Of a stretch of 47,592 nt of DNA, positions 43,298 through 47,592 are shown in pieces. The translations under genes were made by a program, and so were the position numbers. The DNA comes from Bacteroidales bacterium (GTDB taxonomy: Bacteria; Bacteroidota; Bacteroidia; Bacteroidales; PUMT01): assembly GCA_007133565.1 (NCBI GenBank), contig SLMM01000081.1:1-47592 (forward strand), read 5' to 3'. The notes below the pieces were generated by a model. That model ran no database searches. It was not told the origin of the DNA and was given only the letters and a program-made list of their open reading frames with translations. Numbering within the stretch: the stretch's first letter is position 1; the number at the start of each line of letters is the position of its first letter.

Positions 43298-45955
43298 TTA
43301 CCTGTCAAGGTACTCTTCTTCAAAAAAACTGATATAGGACCCAATGTGCCTGTCCTGCAAAAAAATCCCGTAATTATCAGGAGATATGACGAACAGCGGG
43401 TAATCGCTGCGGGGGGTCTCGGCAAAAACCACTTCAGAAGCCGAGAAACGGTTGAGATAATCGAGTGATGAAGGGATGTCAGGCAAGCCCTCCACTCTGA
43501 GAATGTGATAGTTGGTCGTAAACTCCTGGCTGCTTACATTAAGGTTCAGCCTTGCAAAGTGATCTACATTGAAATTAACAATATTGAAGACCATCCTGTT
43601 TATGATTTCCTGGTCATTATCGATAATCAGCACGAAAAAATGTTCTCCTTCCTGCCCGCCGGCATATATATCGGCATCAGCCACATCCTCGGCATACCTT
43701 ACAGCCTCGGCATAATCATCGTCAAGGTATGCCAGGAACTCCCCGGCATTGGCCGCAAGTTCGGTATCAGGCCAGTTATCAATATAATCATTAAGCATCT
43801 GCCTGAATAGGGGTATATTGCCCCTTGAGCCATAGGATAGCGTACGCAGGTATTCGAACCTGGGCAAGAGATCGCTTTCAGGCCATTCTGCCATTGCATA
43901 AAGTGCCCTGTCGGCCACCTCGTTAAACCGCTCTTCCCTGAAAAGGTAAAACGTCTCTTCGTAATAACGTTCTGCCTCACGCATCCTCTGCTCATACTCC
44001 CTGAAATAATCGGGATTGGTGAGAATGGCTGCATACGGGCTGGAGGGATGATCCGAAGTGATCCTCTGCTTGTAACGTTCAGCCGCACCGTGGTCGTTAT
44101 TCTGCAGGCTGAGGTTGTAAAGGTCATACAGGGCAGGCAGCAGATAATCACCTTCCGGGTAACGCCTTAAAAGCTCCTCATATGCCTGCACCGAACGTTC
44201 ATAGTCGCCAAAGTCCTCCTTGTATATAACGCCCATGTTATAAAGCGACTCCTGCAACCTGACATGCGACCTGCGCATCGCCTCTTCAGTCAGGGGTATG
44301 TCTCTCATGTAGAACTCCCTGCTGCCGGTATCTGTAACCTCCTCATCGCCTTCAGGCTCAACCTGATCTTCATAAACAGAATCTGCAAGAAGATGGGTTG
44401 ATATTGTCTGCCTGTCAGACCTTCTCCAGTTATCCTCCAGCCTTCGTTCGCCCCAGAGCGACTCAAACTCGCTCTGTCCAAATGTAACAGCAGAAGGATT
44501 ATAAAAATACCATCCGCCCCCACCTGTCCGTTCAGCCTGGTACCTGGCCGACTGTGCCGTGCGGGCAGCGCTGTACCGGGGTGTTTGCTGCGCAAGCTGC
44601 TCACGTTGTCTTGCGTCGGCTTCCTCCTTCCTGACAGCTGCAATTATATCATCTATCCTCCTGTTTCTTTCAGCTTCACTCAATGAAGCCAGATACTGAA
44701 CACTGTCTTCCAGCCGGTAAACCATTATATTACTGACAAGGGCATCAAGAACGGCACCCTTTGCCTCTATCTCCTGACGGCCGGCAAAACCCTGGTCCAT
44801 ATTTATCAGGGCCGAATCATAGTAGGCCTGCGCCATAATGTAATCCGGACGGCTGAAGTAGATGCCGGCCAGGGCCAGATATGTGAAAGCCTTTTGCGAC
44901 GGGTTCGTTCCCCTTGCTCCGGCTGACAGGCTGTAATGCTTGATGGCATTCTGTTCGTCGCTATCTCTGAAATATATATTTCCCAGGGCATAATATATCT
45001 GGTCGAGGTAGTCCCTGTTCTTTTCATCGCGCAGCATCCTCTCAAGCGTGTTTATCATTCTGCCGGTCTCCCCTGTTCCTGTTTCGATAACCCCTGCCTG
45101 TCTGATACGGGCATTGAAGGCCATCTCGTATGGAGGGCTCATTCTTATGACCCTGGAATAGTAGTCGGAGGCCCTTTCCAGGTTCCCTGTGCTCTCGTTA
45201 AGTTGTGCAAGGATGTAATTAAAGCGGACCCTCCTGCTCTTGTCCCGGGTATCTTCAAGCGCTCTTTCCAGGTTTTCAATGGCCGGTTCCGGCTGCCCCA
45301 GCCTCAGGTGGTAGTCCGCTACCGTGGCATAAAGCTCGCTATGAAGTCCTGACGGGAACTCCGGATCATCAAATATCTGTTCAAAAAGCATCCTGGCCTC
45401 ATTAAACCTTCCGGTTTCTATGTAGGTGCGCGTCAGCCACACTTTCGCTTCATGACGCACATCATTCATCGCATACTCCCTTATAATGAACATGAATGCC
45501 CGGGCGGCCGGCACAAAATCATGCTTGTAAAAATGTGCCTTCCCTGCAAGGAGGTAGCTTTCCCTTACCCACCTGTTGTATTCATTCTGCCTGTAGAAAT
45601 CCTCGTCTCTCCCTAAAAGAAAGCCTCTGCCTTCTTCAGGCCTGGCTGTGATCGACTTGTTTGTGATAACCTTTGACGCCTTGTCTATTGCCCTGTCCAT
45701 CTGCGGAGCGACAGACCTTGCTATATCAGGGTCGGTATAAAGAAAAACGGGCAGAACCTTGTTATAGTCATACCTGAAGTTCCTCTCAACATTTCTGACG
45801 CCCGACCTGAAGCTCTCCCTGCCGTTGAAAAAGGCATTGTATCTGGCGGTAACCTGTTGATATGTCCGCGTCAGAAGGGTATTCTTCTGGGTAGAGCATG
45901 ACGCGACGACCACAATAATAAAAAGGATTGCAAATATCCTGACTCCTGATTGCAT
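43298..45955 (-). CDS. porW/sprE: TPR lipoprotein of the PorW/SprE type
   Basis: 885 residues from the ATG at 45955. An upstream start would add 17 residues before the signal peptide. Lipobox VVASC places the lipidated cysteine at Cys20. The mature N-terminus CSTQKNTLLTRTYQQVTARYNAFFNG matches the PorW/SprE family pattern (CST-KN-----Y---T--YN--FNG). TPR-like helical pairs fill most of the chain (AKVWLTRTYIETGRFNEA, YATVADYHLRLGQPEPA, IYYALGNIYFRDSDEQNA). A basic/Gln-rich linker lies near residues 445-490, and a C-terminal beta-rich part follows. PorW links the T9SS motor ring to the outer-membrane translocon. The adjacent porX supports the assignment, with 71 bases between them. Confidence 0.87.
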   Translation of the reverse strand: MQSGVRIFAILFIIVVVASCSTQKNTLLTRTYQQVTARYNAFFNGRESFRSGVRNVERNFRYDYNKVLPVFLYTDPDIARSVAPQMDRAIDKASKVITNKSITARPEEGRGFLLGRDEDFYRQNEYNRWVRESYLLAGKAHFYKHDFVPAARAFMFIIREYAMNDVRHEAKVWLTRTYIETGRFNEARMLFEQIFDDPEFPSGLHSELYATVADYHLRLGQPEPAIENLERALEDTRDKSRRVRFNYILAQLNESTGNLERASDYYSRVIRMSPPYEMAFNARIRQAGVIETGTGETGRMINTLERMLRDEKNRDYLDQIYYALGNIYFRDSDEQNAIKHYSLSAGARGTNPSQKAFTYLALAGIYFSRPDYIMAQAYYDSALINMDQGFAGRQEIEAKGAVLDALVSNIMVYRLEDSVQYLASLSEAERNRRIDDIIAAVRKEEADARQREQLAQQTPRYSAARTAQSARYQAERTGGGGWYFYNPSAVTFGQSEFESLWGERRLEDNWRRSDRQTISTHLLADSVYEDQVEPEGDEEVTDTGSREFYMRDIPLTEEAMRRSHVRLQESLYNMGVIYKEDFGDYERSVQAYEELLRRYPEGDYLLPALYDLYNLSLQNNDHGAAERYKQRITSDHPSSPYAAILTNPDYFREYEQRMREAERYYEETFYLFREERFNEVADRALYAMAEWPESDLLPRFEYLRTLSYGSRGNIPLFRQMLNDYIDNWPDTELAANAGEFLAYLDDDYAEAVRYAEDVADADIYAGGQEGEHFFVLIIDNDQEIINRMVFNIVNFNVDHFARLNLNVSSQEFTTNYHILRVEGLPDIPSSLDYLNRFSASEVVFAETPRSDYPLFVISPDNYGIFLQDRHIGSYISFFEEEYLDR

Positions 45956-46099
45956 AAATGCAGTTATTATTTTGCAGCCAATCCGGCTGGCCGGAGCTGG
46001 CAACAATATATCTCCCGTTGGAAGCGGTTACTTTTTGTGCTTAATACAATAACTGCTAAATCTCTTACATATTATTTACCCCGAAAAAAAAACGGCAGG

Positions 46100-46336
46100 T
46101 CAGGCGGCAACAACTTCCTTTATTTCGGGAATGTCGTTCTTAATTGCCTGCTCAACACCAGCCTTAAGCGTCTGCATACTGAAAGGGCAGCCATGGCAGG
46201 CACCAGTAAGCCTTACCTTAAGCACATTGTCATCAGTAAGTTCAACGACCTCAATATCTCCTCCATCGGCCTGGAGATAAGGCCTTACCTTATCAAGTGT
46301 TGCAGCAACACGCTCCAATAATTCTTCTTTTGCCAT
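46100..46336 (-). CDS. NifU C-terminal-domain Fe-S scaffold protein
   Basis: 78 residues, consisting only of the NifU C-terminal domain. The N-terminus has RPYLQADGGDIEVVEL and the cluster-binding CxxC is in GACHGCPFSMQTLK (Cys47, Cys50). Such small proteins (Nfu type) hold and deliver a 4Fe-4S cluster to client enzymes. It starts 29 bases after the Mrp ATPase gene, so the pair forms a short Fe-S cluster operon. Confidence 0.92.
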   Translation of the reverse strand: MAKEELLERVAATLDKVRPYLQADGGDIEVVELTDDNVLKVRLTGACHGCPFSMQTLKAGVEQAIKNDIPEIKEVVAA

Positions 46337-46365
46337 GTTATTTAATTTTAAGACGTTATTAATTT

Positions 46366-47466
46366 CTATTTCTTTCTTTTTATTTCCACCTTTTTGGTGG
46401 GTTCCATAGTCCTGTTACGCAGATCAACCGCCCCGACAACCTTTTCGGCCAGCAAACTGAAGGCCGTGGAAGTCTCGTCGCCTTCGAGGGCAACAGGTCT
46501 TCCCCTGTCGCCCCCCTCACTTATGCCCTGCACAAGAGGTATTTGAGCAAGAACAGGAAGGTCAAGCTTTTCGGCAAGCTTTTTGCACCCGTCCCGTCCG
46601 AAAATATAGTAACGGTTACCGGGGAGTTCAGCAGGTGTGAACCATGCCATATTCTCTACCAGTCCCAGCACCGGCACTGCTATATCTTCGCTTCTGAACA
46701 TTGCCACACCCTTTGTGACATCAGCAAGAGCCACATCCTGGGGTGTGCTTACAATAAGTGCACCGGTAACAGGCAGTTCCTGCACAAGAGTCAGGTGTAT
46801 ATCGCTGGTTCCCGGAGGCAGGTCGAATATCATGTAATCAAGCTCTCCCCAGTCAGCGTCACCGATAAGCTGCTTCAGTGCTCCGGTGGCCATGGGGCCT
46901 CTCCATATCAAAGCATTGTCAGCAGGAACGAATAACCCCACAGAAAGGTATTTGACACCGTATTTCTCCTCGGGTATGATTACACTCCTGTCTCCTTCCT
47001 TTTTCACTCCCGGCCGGACATCTCCCGCACCAAGCATTTTAGGCACAGAGGGGCCAAAAATATCGGCGTCAAGCAGACCCACCTTATAGCCCTTCTGTGC
47101 AAGGGCTATTGCCAGGTTAACGGCAACTGTCGATTTACCCACGCCCCCCTTGCCTGAAGCGACTGCAACAACATTCTTTACCCCCGCGAGCACGGGCGGT
47201 GGCGTCTTCTGCCTCGGGGCATCCATAACAACATCAATCTCCAGCCCCGGGCCTTCGCCAAAAACAGACCTCAGTGCCTTCTCACAAGCTATCCTGACAG
47301 CCTTGACAAACGGGTCTCTTTTGCCTCCCGTATCAAGGCTGAATTTTATGTTCTTCTCTTCAACCTCAAGGCCCTTGACCATTGAAAGTGTAACAATATC
47401 CTTGCCCGATCCGGGATGGTTTATCTTTTTCAGTATTTCGACCACCTTCTCTTTTGTCGGTACCAT
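46366..47466 (-). CDS. mrp/apbC: Mrp/NBP35-type P-loop ATPase for Fe-S clusters
   Basis: 366 residues. About 5-80 is an MIP18/DUF59-type domain. The P-loop core has the deviant Walker A SGKGGVGKST (104-113), LLDADIFGPSVPKMLG, and FDLPPGTSDIHLT. It ends in LAQIPLVQGISEGGDRGRP. Many Mrp proteins carry a CxxC after VENM for cluster binding; here that stretch reads ENMAWFTPAELPGNRYY with no CxxC, so a cluster would need other ligands. The predicted role is Fe-S carrier or assembly, with the NifU-domain protein encoded 29 bases downstream. Confidence 0.94.
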   Translation of the reverse strand: MVPTKEKVVEILKKINHPGSGKDIVTLSMVKGLEVEEKNIKFSLDTGGKRDPFVKAVRIACEKALRSVFGEGPGLEIDVVMDAPRQKTPPPVLAGVKNVVAVASGKGGVGKSTVAVNLAIALAQKGYKVGLLDADIFGPSVPKMLGAGDVRPGVKKEGDRSVIIPEEKYGVKYLSVGLFVPADNALIWRGPMATGALKQLIGDADWGELDYMIFDLPPGTSDIHLTLVQELPVTGALIVSTPQDVALADVTKGVAMFRSEDIAVPVLGLVENMAWFTPAELPGNRYYIFGRDGCKKLAEKLDLPVLAQIPLVQGISEGGDRGRPVALEGDETSTAFSLLAEKVVGAVDLRNRTMEPTKKVEIKRKK

Positions 47467-47507
47467 TTGGGTATATTATTATTGCTATTTAAACCAAATA
47501 TTGACTG

Positions 47508-47515
47508 CAAAGATA
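47508..47515 (-). promoter_or_regulatory. Probable -7 element of the mrp-nfu operon
   Basis: Minus-strand TATCTTTG (TAnnTTTG) lies 41 bases before the ATG at 47466. No clear -33 TTG. Confidence 0.45.
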
Positions 47516-47592
47516 TTAATTTTTTCTTCGTGATCTTCTGCCCCCTCTTATCCTGGTTCTGCAGAAGGGTCCCAGTAAAGCCTGTCGAAATC

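Noticed and set aside
47548-47592. 3' end of another minus-strand gene at the right edge
   Set aside because: Three minus-strand frames are open to the edge for only 15-35 codons; none has recognisable sequence, so no call is made.
1-47592. CRISPR array, prophage, IS element or integrative element
   Set aside because: No regularly spaced repeats, transposase, integrase, toxin-antitoxin or phage structural motif was seen on either strand.

Overview
The window looks like chromosomal DNA of a Bacteroidota member, most likely of the Bacteroidales/Marinilabiliales type. The evidence is convergent: TonB-dependent receptors with carboxypeptidase-regulatory-like N-termini, a DUF4249 lipoprotein, a FISUMP-domain lipoprotein, type IX secretion (T9SS) genes (porX, porW/sprE-like and one C-terminal-signal cargo), Kdo transferase (Gram-negative LPS), and several promoter-like sites of the Bacteroidota form TAnnTTTG instead of -35/-10 boxes. 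I see no phage, IS element, CRISPR array, rRNA or integrase. It reads as an ordinary core-chromosome region with some accessory surface functions.

Layout, left to right. (1) 1-3258: an unknown protein cut by the left edge, then a 14-repeat beta-propeller T9SS cargo. (2) 3347-3463: tRNA-Gln(CTG) with its terminator. (3) 3555-5681 (-): an APC permease fused to a degenerate PTS EIIA-like domain and a TrkA-C domain. (4) 5866-13562: a tight five-gene operon (TonB receptor, DUF4249 lipoprotein, MG2/plug-like secreted protein, unknown secreted protein, HAD hydrolase) behind a clear promoter. (5) 13647-16716 (-): lipoprotein serpin, DUF2752, TM2 protein and the menaquinone methyltransferase. (6) SulP anion transporter (+). 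(7) folB (-) and glnS (+), divergent. (8) 20832-25565 (-): gltX, AmmeMemoRadiSam radical SAM enzyme and Memo-like protein, then a FISUMP lipoprotein. (9) Threonine catabolism divergon: threonine dehydrogenase (-) and kbl (+). (10) B12-dependent ribonucleotide reductase (-), followed by about 590 bases almost without genes. (11) Oar-like TonB receptor and Kdo transferase (-), with a large outer-membrane-like protein (+). (12) 39844-47466 (-): alanine dehydrogenase, tsaE, porX, porW-like, NifU-domain protein and Mrp ATPase.

How the genes connect. PorX and PorW regulate or build the T9SS that would export the propeller protein at the left end. Threonine dehydrogenase plus Kbl convert threonine to glycine and acetyl-CoA. 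The NifU-domain and Mrp proteins would handle Fe-S clusters. GltX, GlnS and tRNA-Gln provide direct glutaminylation. The most unusual items are: the permease whose EIIA-like domain has Arg where the phosphorylated His should be; a 72-bp tandem duplication of a zinc-knuckle segment lying just past the stop codon of the radical SAM gene; the AmmeMemoRadiSam pair without its usual AMMECR1 partner here; and the five-gene TonB/DUF4249/MG2/HAD operon, whose substrate is unknown. All family assignments come from reading motifs by eye; no database search was run.
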